Shown here in pieces: positions 54,574 to 64,000 of a stretch of 64,000 bases of DNA. Both the position numbers and the translations under genes were made by a program. This stretch comes from Mucilaginibacter galii (GTDB taxonomy: Bacteria > Bacteroidota > Bacteroidia > Sphingobacteriales > Sphingobacteriaceae), in assembly GCF_014635825.1 (NCBI RefSeq), contig NZ_BMDO01000009.1, positions 124,001 to 188,000 of the forward strand. The letters are read 5' to 3'. How positions within the stretch are numbered: the first letter of the stretch is position 1; each line of letters starts with the position of its first letter. The notes beneath the pieces were generated by a model. The model ran no database searches, was not told the DNA's origin, and worked only from the letters and a program-made list of their open reading frames with translations.

Positions 54574-55671
54574 TTACTTACTTTTTACCGATGTTGTAGA
54601 AACACCGTTATTAAACAATGGATTAACGCGGAAGTATTTGTTGGCGCCGTCGAAATAAACCACATAGTCTGATTTAAAATGAGTGCTTTTTAAATAATAA
54701 TCCGTGGTGATTATTTGCGCACCGGAGTTACAGGCGGCTTCAAAATCGCTTTTGTCATTAACACGGGCTTGTTGGGTATCTCCATCGGCACGGGTACGGA
54801 TAATGTAGCCTTTTTTAACCAGTCCAGGTATTTCGGCATCTTTGGGGTTATTCCTGATCATCATAGCGGCCTCGGGCGTACCCGGTTCGGCATTAGCAAA
54901 TAAAACACGTCCTTTCAGGGATGGATGACCGGCTATGTATAACTCTCTTTTCTCTTTATTATCATCTAAAATGAACAAGAATTTACCTTTGGCTTTTTTA
55001 AGCGCAGGCCAGTTGTTGTGCAATACTGCGTCTTCCAGGGTTTTGTATTTTCCTCTCACCTGATCCGGGGTAATTACCTGTGCTGCACCCAATCCGTCGA
55101 TGATGTTTTTATCCAACTCGGCAAAAGTTTGTTCGGTAAACTTTTCAGGTACGGTAAGCATTGGGTTTTTAGATGCCTGATCTTTGCCTTCCAGGGTAAT
55201 AAATATAGGGTTATGATCGGGATGCGCTTCAGACCACGATCTTAATTGCTGCAGGCATTTTTTAAAGGTTAATGCATGGCTGCGAAAGTCGAGGTCAACC
55301 ACATGAAAAACTTTAAAGCCGGGTTCTTTCATTTCGCCATCGGGGTCATAAGCCGGTTGATCCTTAGCCCAATCCAAACCCTTCGGGTGAGCATACTTCC
55401 CTCCTTTTGCATCAGCATATAAATCAATTTCCAGGTTCAACAACCCCATATTTAACTGATCGGTCAGGCTAATATGCTCATAGTCGATCTTGCTGGCCGA
55501 TACCGAATCCATTTTTTGGAAAGCTTTGAACAAGGCTGGGGCAATGGCTTGCTTATAGCTGTTGTGCGAACCAATGACCTGTATCTTATTTATTGGAATA
55601 TCATCAACAGGATTAGGTTTTATTGCCGGTACAGCCAGCATCAGCATTATACTTAAAATAATTTTCGTCAT
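54574..55671 (-). CDS. Exported PI-PLC-like phosphodiesterase (calcium-dependent type)
   Basis: 365 residues from the ATG at 55671 (MTKIILSIMLMLAVPA is a signal peptide). Catalytic-type His in KIQVIGSHNSYKQ, the acidic pair in LLNLEIDLYADAKGG, a second His in FKVFHVVDLDF and TLEGKDQ match the bacterial calcium-dependent phosphoinositide phospholipase C-like family. The enzyme would cut a glycerophosphodiester or phospholipid headgroup. Its gene follows susD after 80 bases that contain a hairpin. Confidence 0.86.
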   Translation of the reverse strand: MTKIILSIMLMLAVPAIKPNPVDDIPINKIQVIGSHNSYKQAIAPALFKAFQKMDSVSASKIDYEHISLTDQLNMGLLNLEIDLYADAKGGKYAHPKGLDWAKDQPAYDPDGEMKEPGFKVFHVVDLDFRSHALTFKKCLQQLRSWSEAHPDHNPIFITLEGKDQASKNPMLTVPEKFTEQTFAELDKNIIDGLGAAQVITPDQVRGKYKTLEDAVLHNNWPALKKAKGKFLFILDDNKEKRELYIAGHPSLKGRVLFANAEPGTPEAAMMIRNNPKDAEIPGLVKKGYIIRTRADGDTQQARVNDKSDFEAACNSGAQIITTDYYLKSTHFKSDYVVYFDGANKYFRVNPLFNNGVSTTSVKSK

Positions 55672-55687
55672 AGTATAAAACATAATA

Positions 55688-55720
55688 AACGACCAGCAGC
55701 ATTTAAGCTGGCTGGCCGTT
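55688..55720 (-). promoter_or_regulatory. Intra-operon hairpin between susD and the phospholipase
   Basis: On the minus strand AACGGCCAGCCAGC, loop TTAAAT, GCTGCTGGTCGTT, followed by TTATTATG. It may be a partial terminator that keeps susCD expression above that of the enzymes, or protects the 3' end of the susCD message. Confidence 0.5.
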
Positions 55721-55750
55721 CGGTTAGCGTGATTGTGTAAAGTTCAATAA

Positions 55751-57346
55751 TTAATATCCCGGATTTTGTACTAATTTATTATTTAATCTAATCTCGCTGA
55801 TTGGAATAGGAAACAACCTGCGGGTAGCATCCTTATTCATGGTCAGGTTATCGTTTGGCAGTGGGTACTCTTTTTCAAATATGCCATAACGGATCAGGTC
55901 ATTCCTTCTCCAGCCTTCCCAAGAGAGTTCGCGGGCACGTTCATCAAGCAATTCGTCAAGCGTTATACCATTGGCAGGCGTTGTTACGCCCGACCGGGTA
56001 CGTAGGCGGCTAACCAGGTAATCTGGCGTTTGTAACGCACCCCCGACTGTTGTTGCAGTAGCGCCCCTCAATATCGCTTCGGCCTTCATCAAGTACACGT
56101 CGGCCAAACGGAATACCGGTACATCATTACTGTTTAAGCGGGTTGCCTGTATGGTAGTAACATCCGGGTAATACTTAATAGAGCGTACGCCCATAGCCTG
56201 GCTGGCTGTGGTGTTGCCCACATCCATAGGCTTGGTAGTAATTAAAACCAAGTTAGGAGTTATTACGATCTGGTTGGTGGTACCCGGGTAATTAGCCGGT
56301 TGATTGGTAAATCCGCCATTACCGTCAGGAATAAATTGCGGTCCAACCAGCCATGTGTTTTTGCGTACGTCTCCCGCCAAATTAAAGCGATTATAAAACT
56401 CAGGTGTAGTACTCATGGCAATACTTAACGATACCTGGAAACCATAAGAAGGTGCCAGCGCAGGAAAGAAACCAAAGCGGGTGAACTGATTGCCCGGTAT
56501 TTGCTGATCATAAGGTACGGCAAATATGGTTTCATTGATTTGCGGGCCGTTATTAGGTAGAAAAATGTCGCGAAACTTGGCATCCAACGTATAGTTGGTG
56601 CTTTTTTGAACGCTATCAGCCATTGAAACTACATCATTATAGCGAGCAGTACCCGTGTATATATTTGCGTTAAGATACATTTTTGCCAATAGTGCAAAAG
56701 CCATTGCTTTGGTTGGCCTGCCATATTGCAAAGTATTGGTAGCAGCCACGTTGGTTTTTGAAGGCAACAATGGTATTACCGCTTTAAGCTCTGACTCAAT
56801 AAATTCAAATATTTTGGCACGTGGCTGTGTAGGTGGCAAATCACTTACCGGAAACTGCGATATAAGCGGCACATTACCGTATGTATCCATCATAAAAAAG
56901 TAGAATAATGCACGCATTGCCCTTACTTCGGCTAAACTGGCGGCCTTACTGGCTTCCGTAGCTTTAGAGTCGTTGGTGAGTACAATTAACCTGTTACAGT
57001 TATTAATGGCACCAAAACCCCATTCCCAAACTCCCCTCACATTCGGGTGATCAAACGTCCAGGTGTGGTAATGTAACTGGCGGTATTGGCCACCATCATC
57101 AAAATTGCCATCGCGGGCCGGAATGATGGCTTCATCTGTTGAAAGCTCTTGCATGCGCCAGTAATCAATAGCATAGCGAGACGACAGGCTGGAGTACATC
57201 GTGCCGAATAAGGCAGCATAATCGTTAGTTGTAGTAGGGAAGTTCTCTCTAACGTATTGCGACTCTACCGGCACATCTAATTTAGTACAAGAGGCAATAG
57301 TGATTACCATCAGCATTGCTGATAATAGTATTTGTATTTTTTTCAT
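55751..57346 (-). CDS. SusD/RagB-type surface lipoprotein
   Basis: 531 residues with lipobox TIASC and helical SusD architecture: WGFGAINNCNRLIVL, AEVRAMRALFYFFMMDTYGN, KAMAFALLAKMYLNANIYT, VFRLADVYLMKAEAILRG and the C-terminal LDERARELSWEGWRRNDLIR. It forms the lid of the SusC pore and binds substrate at the cell surface. The gene follows susC by 20 bases. Confidence 0.96.
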   Translation of the reverse strand: MKKIQILLSAMLMVITIASCTKLDVPVESQYVRENFPTTTNDYAALFGTMYSSLSSRYAIDYWRMQELSTDEAIIPARDGNFDDGGQYRQLHYHTWTFDHPNVRGVWEWGFGAINNCNRLIVLTNDSKATEASKAASLAEVRAMRALFYFFMMDTYGNVPLISQFPVSDLPPTQPRAKIFEFIESELKAVIPLLPSKTNVAATNTLQYGRPTKAMAFALLAKMYLNANIYTGTARYNDVVSMADSVQKSTNYTLDAKFRDIFLPNNGPQINETIFAVPYDQQIPGNQFTRFGFFPALAPSYGFQVSLSIAMSTTPEFYNRFNLAGDVRKNTWLVGPQFIPDGNGGFTNQPANYPGTTNQIVITPNLVLITTKPMDVGNTTASQAMGVRSIKYYPDVTTIQATRLNSNDVPVFRLADVYLMKAEAILRGATATTVGGALQTPDYLVSRLRTRSGVTTPANGITLDELLDERARELSWEGWRRNDLIRYGIFEKEYPLPNDNLTMNKDATRRLFPIPISEIRLNNKLVQNPGY

Positions 57347-57366
57347 AACCGATATGATTTTTGATG

Positions 57367-60348
57367 TTAAAAGGATGCGTTTACACCAAATATGAAAGTG
57401 CGTGTTTTAGGATAAAAGTTGTTATTATCTACTCCCGGCGTATCTCCGCCTATATTAATTTCAGGATCAATACCTTTATACTTGGTAATTACAAAGAGGT
57501 TATTACCCGATACATAAAGTCTTATATTTTTAATAGATTTAACTTTAGGCTTAATACTGTAACCCAGGGTAGCATTATCTAAACGCAGGTACGAGCCGCT
57601 TTCCAGAAAACGGTCTGATATGAGGTAGCCGTTTATATCGTTATAGGATTCTCCCAAGGTAAAGCGTGGTATGTTTTGAATTTTTGAATCAACCGGGTTG
57701 TTCAAATTAGCTAAAGTGGCATTCAAAATTTTGTTACCCAGCACACCCCTAACTAAAAAGTTAAGATCGAAATTTTTGTAATTGAAGGTGTTACTAAAAC
57801 CATAGACTAATTTAGGCTGTGCATTACCGGCAACCATCTGGTCGGTTGTTAAAGGTTGAGCTGCGGTTACCGAGCCATCGGCTTTTTGATAAGTACTTAC
57901 ACCCTTTTCATTTTTACCTAAATAATGCCATAAGTTGAATGTACCTATGGGAGATCCTGGCTGTATGATCTGGCTGTAGTTACCCGATTGGCCTTTACCA
58001 CCAAGTTGGGATGTTTGTAAAAAGTTAAGCGTGTAAATTTCGTTAGATAGCTTTTCAACAACATTTTTGTTATGAGCTAAATTTATGCTTGTGCTCCATT
58101 TAAAATTTTTGCCGCTAACAGCTTTTGCATTCAATACCAACTCAATACCTGAGTTTTTAATATCTCCTACATTGGCATCAATTGTATTAAAATAATACTG
58201 AGTTGTTGATACGTTATAGTTTGCAATTAAATCGGAAGTTTTCTTGATATAGTAATCAACAGAACCGGTTATACGGTCTTTTAAGAAACCAAAATCTAAA
58301 CCAAAGTTTGTAGTGGCGGTACTTTCCCATTTAAGGTTGGCAGCATCATTACGCACAGGGCCAAGGGCATTAGTAATATTACCATTATACAAAAACTTCG
58401 AGTTATTACCAAAAACCAGTATAGAAGTAAATGCGTTAAAGCCTTCGCTGTTACCCGAAACGCCATAACCAACCCTTAATTTCAGATCACTTACTGCCGT
58501 CAGCTTCTTCATAAAATCCTCTTCAATGATTTGCCATGCTCCAGACACTGCAGGGAACAATCCCCAGCGATTATTTACACCAAATGCCGACGAACCATCT
58601 TCTCTTAAGGATGCCTGAAATAAATATCTTTTCTTATACTGATATTGTGCACGTCCGTAGTAAGACAATATTCTAAGCGTTGAAATTGTACTGGTTCCGA
58701 ATGGTACTTGTGAAAGCGACGTTGGATTAGAGAGGGATAAATTAAAGTATGTTAAATTATCATTAGAAAAGGTCTGAGTGGCAACGCCGAAGCCATCATT
58801 TATCCGGTTTTGCTGATAAGAGTGACCTGCAAGCAATTTAATAGAATGTGAGCCAAACTCCCTGTCGTAGTTAAAAAAACCTTCAACTACGGTATTTTTA
58901 TCAACATTTGAATTACGGCTGGCGCGGCCACCAAAATTTACTGCAAGCCCGGATGCACTATTAAAATATTGATTAACGTTGCTTTGCTCTCTTTGTAAAG
59001 ATCCATTTACTGTAAATTTAAGACCCCGTAAGATATCTACCTGTACCGATCCATTAATCAAGGACAAGTTTCTTTCAGTTTTGGTAAAGTTATTATCAAT
59101 AAGCGATAATGGATTTAACGTACCGCTACCCGTTCTACCATAGTTTTCTTTGTAAGTGCCATCGGCATTAAAAGGGCTTACTGTAGGCAAGTAAAATAAT
59201 ATTCCGGGCAATATTTGCGCTTGCGGAACATCATTGTTTTTACTCTGGCTGTTGGTTAAAGTAAGATTTAATTTTAAGTGGTTATCAAAAAAACGCTGAT
59301 TAATGTAGCCTTTTAAAATGGTACGCTCTAAAGAGGTATTTTTTAAGATACCGTTATTTTTTAGATAATTGACACTCACTCCAAATTCGGCGTTGCTTGT
59401 TGCGCCCCCATATGAAAGGTTGTGGTTTTGTGAGTAACTACGGCGTAAGGCCAGGTCTTGCCAGTTAGTGTTAGAACCATCATCGTTCAAAAGCGGAACT
59501 AATGTTTGCCCGTTACTTTTCAAATAATCACGGAGTTCATTGCCACTAAGCATATCAATATGCTTAGATACTGCTTCGGTTGCTGCATAAGCGCTGTAAG
59601 TCAAGCGGTTTTGGCCAACTTTTGACCGACGCGTGGTAACAAAAATAACCCCGTTGGCAGCTCTCGAACCATAAATTGCGGTTGCCGAAGCGTCTTTTGC
59701 CACATCAATGCTTTCAATATCAGCAGGTGCTAATATATCTATGTTTGCACCTGGTACACCATCAATTACATAAAACGGCGTTTGCGCGCCTGTACGCAAT
59801 GTTGATGGACCTCTTAGCAATACGGTGGGTTGTTGGTTAGGGTCACCACTCTTGGTAACGTTTAAACCGGCAACCTTTCCTTGTAATAACTGCGCTGGAG
59901 TGGTAATTACACCAACATTGAATTCATCAGCCTTTACCGTAGTAATTGATCCGGTCAGGTCTTTTTTGCTTGATGTTCCGTAACCAATTACTACAACATC
60001 TTTAAGCTGTTTTAAATCGGGTTGAAGGGTAACAGCTATATTGGTGTTATTCCCTACAGTGATGGTTTGTTCAACAAAGCTCAACATGGTAATTCTAAGC
60101 ACCTCGGCCGGGCCGCTTACCCTGATGGTGAATTTACCTTCAACATCTGTTAGTGTACTGCCGCCGCTTTTAGCGCTTACTGTTACGCCCGGCAGGCTTT
60201 CGTTTTTCTCGTCGGTAACAGTACCCGATATTGTGCGCACTTGCGCAAGTGCAGGTGTGGCTACAGCAAATATGATTAGCAGTAATAGGTATTTCCAGTT
60301 ACCGTTAGTTTTTGCAAGCCTGAAAAAATCATTGTAGAGTTTTTTCAT
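57367..60348 (-). CDS. SusC/RagA TonB-linked outer-membrane transporter
   Basis: 993 residues. Signal peptide ending TPALA/Q, an N-terminal carboxypeptidase-like domain (ISGTVTDEKNESLPGVTVSA), TonB-box region DVVVIGYGTSSKKDLTGSIT, plug with LRGPSTLRTGAQTPFYVIDG and SIDVAKDASATAIYGSRAAN, and a 22-strand barrel. It imports the captured ligand using TonB energy. A near-consensus -7 box (TTTCTTTG) is at 60394-60401 on the minus strand. The enzymes downstream suggest a phosphorylated ligand. Confidence 0.96.
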   Translation of the reverse strand: MKKLYNDFFRLAKTNGNWKYLLLLIIFAVATPALAQVRTISGTVTDEKNESLPGVTVSAKSGGSTLTDVEGKFTIRVSGPAEVLRITMLSFVEQTITVGNNTNIAVTLQPDLKQLKDVVVIGYGTSSKKDLTGSITTVKADEFNVGVITTPAQLLQGKVAGLNVTKSGDPNQQPTVLLRGPSTLRTGAQTPFYVIDGVPGANIDILAPADIESIDVAKDASATAIYGSRAANGVIFVTTRRSKVGQNRLTYSAYAATEAVSKHIDMLSGNELRDYLKSNGQTLVPLLNDDGSNTNWQDLALRRSYSQNHNLSYGGATSNAEFGVSVNYLKNNGILKNTSLERTILKGYINQRFFDNHLKLNLTLTNSQSKNNDVPQAQILPGILFYLPTVSPFNADGTYKENYGRTGSGTLNPLSLIDNNFTKTERNLSLINGSVQVDILRGLKFTVNGSLQREQSNVNQYFNSASGLAVNFGGRASRNSNVDKNTVVEGFFNYDREFGSHSIKLLAGHSYQQNRINDGFGVATQTFSNDNLTYFNLSLSNPTSLSQVPFGTSTISTLRILSYYGRAQYQYKKRYLFQASLREDGSSAFGVNNRWGLFPAVSGAWQIIEEDFMKKLTAVSDLKLRVGYGVSGNSEGFNAFTSILVFGNNSKFLYNGNITNALGPVRNDAANLKWESTATTNFGLDFGFLKDRITGSVDYYIKKTSDLIANYNVSTTQYYFNTIDANVGDIKNSGIELVLNAKAVSGKNFKWSTSINLAHNKNVVEKLSNEIYTLNFLQTSQLGGKGQSGNYSQIIQPGSPIGTFNLWHYLGKNEKGVSTYQKADGSVTAAQPLTTDQMVAGNAQPKLVYGFSNTFNYKNFDLNFLVRGVLGNKILNATLANLNNPVDSKIQNIPRFTLGESYNDINGYLISDRFLESGSYLRLDNATLGYSIKPKVKSIKNIRLYVSGNNLFVITKYKGIDPEINIGGDTPGVDNNNFYPKTRTFIFGVNASF

Positions 60349-60640
60349 AAAATTAATGGTGGAGTGTTTAAATTAATGTGATTATTAATTCTGCAAAGAA
60401 ACACTACTGCTATTATGAAAAAATCAATAAGGAGTTACTTTTAATGTCATTTCCCTTTTTTTAAAAGACAAATTAAATCACATAAATTAAATTTAAGTAA
60501 TTGAATATGAGTATTTTACAACAAAATGATGCATAAAATCTACCCGATTTATGGATAATATTAACTTGACTAAACCTTAATGTTAAATAGGGTTTCAGAC
60601 TTCTATATGAGCTGTATATTACCAGCTATATTTAGCTTAC

Positions 60641-62053
60641 ATGAAGTTCAGTTACATAACATCGTTTATATTGCTTATCTTGAATTGTTTCAGCGCTTTA
60701 GGTCAAAAAGCCGATACTGTTTTGAAATCCGGACATATTGATTCGACGCAGATTTTTAAATTATTTTATGTGCCTGTTAATGTTCCGGCCGGTATTACCG
60801 AGATCAAAGTGAAGGAGCAATATTCTAATGAGGGTAAAAACGTACTTAACATGGGCATTTATGCGCCTGGAGATTATAGTATAGGTAAAACAGTAAATTT
60901 CCGTGGCTGGAGCGGAGGCGCAAAAAACGAGTTTTTTATCAATGAAGCTGATGCATCAACAGGGTATATTCCCGGCAAAATTACGCCTGGCATCTGGCAT
61001 GTACTTATCTACTCTTCAACCATCATTAAAGCCGGTTTAGATTGGAAGCTGGAAATCTCTTTGTCTAAAACACAACCTAAAAAGCCTTTTATAATTAAGC
61101 CGGCTAAAAAAATCATTAATCAAATTACCGGTTGGTACAGTGGCGATCTCCACATGCACACCCTGCATTCCGATGGTAAGCGTACCCAGCAGGAATTGGT
61201 TGATGAAGCTGTAAGCAAAAAACTTGATTATATTATTTCGACAGAACACAACACCAATAGCGCCAACCTTAAATGGGGGTACTATGATCCAAATAATTTG
61301 CTTGTTATTAATGGCGAAGAAATTACCACCACAGCCTTCGGCCATTGGAACGCTTTGGGCCTAAAAACCAAAACACTCATAGACTGGCGCTACACCCCCA
61401 CTGATAAGGTTATTCAACGGTATATAAACATGGTTCATAATGATGGTGGTTTATGCATCATCAACCATCCATTCTACACCAAAGATTTATCAAACGGTTT
61501 TAAATTTGATCCCTTGTTGTTTGATGGTATTGAAATTTGGAACGGCAACTGGGATTTTATGGATGCCAAAGCACTTAAGTGGTGGCAGCAACTATTAAAA
61601 CAAGGTAACCACCTGTTAGCCATTGGCGCCAGCGATACCCACAAAGCCACAGGAAGCGAGAACAACTTAGGCAACCCAAGCACTATAGTTTATGCCGAAG
61701 GTCTATCAAAGGAAGCCATACTTAACGGATTAAGAAATAGAACAACATACATTAGTTCGTTAGGAAAGATAGATCTGATTTTTAATGCACAAACCTCAAA
61801 CGGCAAGGCTACTATCGGCGAAACTCTGAAAGTTAAACCAGCCGGTGAGGTTAGCGCGAACTTAGTTTTGAAGCCCTTACCCAATGCTGTTGTAACACTT
61901 ATAGGAGAACAAGGTCCACTGTTTACCGTGAAGGCAGACCGAGAACAATATCAATGGACCATACCAGCGGCATCAACAAAATTTATACGTATTGAGGTGC
62001 GTGATGCAAAAGACCAAATGCTTATTTTAACTAATCCAATATGGTTAAAGTAA
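60641..62053 (+). CDS. Exported CehA/McbA-type PHP metallohydrolase, second copy
   Basis: 470 residues. Signal peptide (YITSFILLILNCFSALGQ), an N-terminal beta domain of about 150 residues, then the PHP domain: WYSGDLHMHTLHSDGKR, YIISTEHNTNS, CIINHPFYT and AIGASDTHKATG. It is divergent from susC (292-base gap) and probably co-regulated with it. It shares the PHP core with the gene at 52268 but has a different N-terminal domain, so the two are not simple duplicates. Confidence 0.9.
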   Translation: MKFSYITSFILLILNCFSALGQKADTVLKSGHIDSTQIFKLFYVPVNVPAGITEIKVKEQYSNEGKNVLNMGIYAPGDYSIGKTVNFRGWSGGAKNEFFINEADASTGYIPGKITPGIWHVLIYSSTIIKAGLDWKLEISLSKTQPKKPFIIKPAKKIINQITGWYSGDLHMHTLHSDGKRTQQELVDEAVSKKLDYIISTEHNTNSANLKWGYYDPNNLLVINGEEITTTAFGHWNALGLKTKTLIDWRYTPTDKVIQRYINMVHNDGGLCIINHPFYTKDLSNGFKFDPLLFDGIEIWNGNWDFMDAKALKWWQQLLKQGNHLLAIGASDTHKATGSENNLGNPSTIVYAEGLSKEAILNGLRNRTTYISSLGKIDLIFNAQTSNGKATIGETLKVKPAGEVSANLVLKPLPNAVVTLIGEQGPLFTVKADREQYQWTIPAASTKFIRIEVRDAKDQMLILTNPIWLK

Positions 62054-62100
62054 AATACAGTGAGCACTTTAGCTATCATATAGCTTTTATAAGCATTATC

Positions 62101-63585
62101 TTACTGTACAAGGTTAATAGCAACCTCATAGGCCGACTTCTTTTCCCAGCGTGCAACAAGCCAGGCAATAAAGCTTAATGTGAAAATATCGTTGTTATCT
62201 TTGTTGCTTAACAAATTCAAAACCGCATTTCTATAGCCTGCTTCAAAAACTACATCCGGCTTCATCAAATATTTTTCTACCAGTTTCAAATATGTTATTA
62301 CTCGTTCCTCAGAGGTTTTGAGCAGGTACTTTTTATAGCGGCGCCGAAAACTGGTAAGCCTGGACATGGCAAGCTCTACGTTGGAGAACTGTGCCTGTAC
62401 TAAAACTTCCATTAAATTTTTCCGGATGGCCCATAACATGCCCATCTTTTTTTCATACCATGCATCTGTTTGCGTAAGCAGCGACAGGTGTTTCAAACTT
62501 CCGCGATCATTGCATAAGGCCAAAAACATGGTTAAGCAAATCCGTATATCTTCAATATCTTCTAACTTGGAAGTGGGCTTTACACCAGCGAGCGCTTCCT
62601 GTAAAAGCACGGTAGCATCACCGGCAAAACCAGTGAAGAAAAGATTCAGGGCAGATAACAATTGATGTCGTAAAAAAAATAGGGTTTTATAGCGATTATC
62701 TGCCACCATCAAATCCATCATTTCTTTAAGATAGGCTATACTTTTAGTAAAGCTTTTTTGGCGCAGGTGAAAGTTTGCCAGGAAGTACAGGATAGAAATA
62801 TGGTAAAAAAGATAAGTCCCTTTCGTGGAGGTTTGGCCTTGTATAAACCGATTGGTTCGGTTGATATAGCGTTCTATCAAACCATAATTCTGCTGAATTG
62901 CGGCATATTCATTCGCAATAAAAAGAATCTGGTAAATAGACTTGTAGGTCATCAAGTCCTGTATCGAAATCTTATATTTTCTGACCGTGGTAATTATTAA
63001 TCCTGTCAAATTAACAACCTTACCCTTCAAGTGTATTGCCTGCAACTCCTGCCTCAAAAAGGCGTAGGCTATATTGAGCTTAGCCTCGCGTTGCATGTTT
63101 AACTGGTTATGCTCAAAACGGATGGTTAAAATTTCGAAGTCTTCTGCTCCGGGCAAATGGGCATATTGCAGTTTTAGCAGTAAAAGCTCATTCAATAAAT
63201 TAAATTGCTCTAAATGCCCTGCAAGTCGCTCGGCCTTATCCAGGCATTTGAACGCCACCTTAACCACGTCATTTTCCAACAAAAAACGACCCACAACAAG
63301 TAGCCGCAATGCATCGTAGGTGTCAGCATGATTGCTTTCAAACGTTTTCTGAGACAAAAATAGCAGCAAATTATCTTGTAACCTTTTACGCAATGCGTGG
63401 TATGCATCTTTATTTTTTTCTGAGTTGTAGAGCTTATCTATTCCACTTATATCGTCAGTTTCAATCAATTTAAGTAACTGCAAATTTTTCACATCAGCTC
63501 TTTTGTTCTTGCGCTCTAAAAACTGTTTAAACAGCTTTTTGTCAGGAATAGTAAGTAAGTTGATCAACTCTGATAGTGAATCCAT
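62101..63585 (-). CDS. Helical protein of unknown function
   Basis: 494 residues, almost entirely alpha-helical, with paired-helix spacing like TPR/HEAT repeats (YHALRKRLQDNLLLFLSQKT, LLVVGRFLLENDVVKVAFKC, ISILYFLANFHLRQKSFTKS). No signal peptide or membrane helix, so cytoplasmic. I recall similar long helical proteins in Bacteroidota without a named role. It is convergent with the PHP gene and divergent from the YiaA-type gene. Confidence 0.65.
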   Translation of the reverse strand: MDSLSELINLLTIPDKKLFKQFLERKNKRADVKNLQLLKLIETDDISGIDKLYNSEKNKDAYHALRKRLQDNLLLFLSQKTFESNHADTYDALRLLVVGRFLLENDVVKVAFKCLDKAERLAGHLEQFNLLNELLLLKLQYAHLPGAEDFEILTIRFEHNQLNMQREAKLNIAYAFLRQELQAIHLKGKVVNLTGLIITTVRKYKISIQDLMTYKSIYQILFIANEYAAIQQNYGLIERYINRTNRFIQGQTSTKGTYLFYHISILYFLANFHLRQKSFTKSIAYLKEMMDLMVADNRYKTLFFLRHQLLSALNLFFTGFAGDATVLLQEALAGVKPTSKLEDIEDIRICLTMFLALCNDRGSLKHLSLLTQTDAWYEKKMGMLWAIRKNLMEVLVQAQFSNVELAMSRLTSFRRRYKKYLLKTSEERVITYLKLVEKYLMKPDVVFEAGYRNAVLNLLSNKDNNDIFTLSFIAWLVARWEKKSAYEVAINLVQ

Positions 63586-63716
63586 ATGGTGCTTAGTTAT
63601 TCATAAAGATATAATATACAGCATACATATCGTCAGTAACTTAAAGAATATAACTTTTTAAGCGCTATTTAACCCCTCATATTTGCTTCCATATTAATCA
63701 TCAAAACAAAATAAAC

Positions 63717-64000
63717 ATGGAACCGCTACACCAAAAAACAGACGAAAATTCACCTATTGTAAAACATGGCGAAAACATCAGAAACCCATTCAAACCCACC
63801 GGTGCATTTATAGGCGCCTCCTGGTTTGCCTTATTGGCTGGAACGGTGGGCTACTGCATTGGCTTATGGAATGCAGGTATGCAGTTGAACGAAAAGGGTT
63901 ATTACTTCACTATCCTGTTATTCGGCTTGTTTGCCGTTATTTCTGTGCAAAAAAGCGTGAGAGACAGGGCTGAAGGATTGGCCGTTACTGATCTTTATTA
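63717..64000 (+). CDS. yiaA: YiaA/YiaB family inner-membrane protein, 3' end missing
   Basis: The frame opens at the ATG at 63717 and runs off the window. It begins MEPLHQKTDENSPIVKHGEN, then RNPFKPTGAFIGASWFALLA, GTVGYCIGLWNAGMQLNEKG and FAVISVQKSVRDRAEGLAVT: the YiaAB two-helix domain. 94 residues are visible. Function unknown. Confidence 0.88.
   Translation, partial: MEPLHQKTDENSPIVKHGENIRNPFKPTGAFIGASWFALLAGTVGYCIGLWNAGMQLNEKGYYFTILLFGLFAVISVQKSVRDRAEGLAVTDLY

Noticed and set aside
52268..62053. Reading the SusCD locus as a glycan utilisation locus
   Set aside because: No carbohydrate-active enzyme lies in the cluster; all recognisable enzymes are phosphoester hydrolase types.
1..64000. 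CRISPR array or prophage
   Set aside because: No regularly spaced direct repeats and no phage structural, integrase or lysis genes were found.

Overview
The window reads as chromosomal DNA of a Sphingobacteriaceae-type Bacteroidota, most like Mucilaginibacter or Pedobacter. The signs are recurring TAnnTTTG -7 promoter elements with little use of Shine-Dalgarno sites, the ftsX / DUF3098 / uppP / truB / ribF gene order, DUF4293, DUF983 and DUF6624 proteins, a SusC/SusD pair, and GTCATTGCGAGGA- and CCTCCC-type intergenic repeats. Nearly all of it is dense, intact chromosome. No phage, insertion sequence or CRISPR array was seen.

Layout. 1-5 kb: 3' part of an S9 peptidase, three envelope or unknown genes. 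5-13 kb: minus-strand block ribF, truB, uppP, DUF3098, ftsX, an ABC exporter and truA. 12.7-26 kb: DUF4293, DEAD-box helicase, small secreted proteins, gpsA, a polysaccharide deacetylase, map, aconitase, a TMEM175 channel, and a solute-binding lipoprotein beside a YfcC transporter. 26-31 kb: accessory patch with a probably acquired gene that cuts off an epimerase pseudogene, an AraC regulator, DinB, MtfA, and an antitoxin with a broken toxin. 31-51.7 kb: uvrA, an ECF sigma factor, nth, tamB, tsaD, two oxidoreductases, recA, OsmC, ribBA, an LptF/G permease and tRNA-Met. 52-62 kb: a SusCD locus whose enzymes all look like phosphoester hydrolases (PI-PLC-like, purple-acid-phosphatase-like, two PHP hydrolases).

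Two systems deserve attention. (1) A CCTCCC-rich family of paired inverted repeats occurs five times. Four copies are short (about 75-95 bp). The fifth encloses a DUF559 (Vsr-like) nuclease domain and is fused in frame to the 3' end of truB, with its stop codon overlapping the ribF start. A short copy lies in frame inside truA, and another supplies the stop codons of two convergent genes. This looks like a small mobile repeat with a nuclease-carrying parent form. (2) The SusCD locus looks like an organophosphate or phospholipid-headgroup scavenging system, not a glycan locus.

Decay is visible too: a ParE/RelE-like toxin with a stop and a frameshift beside an intact antitoxin, and an epimerase with an in-frame stop and no 3' half. 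Functions are assigned from motifs and remembered family patterns; no database search was run.
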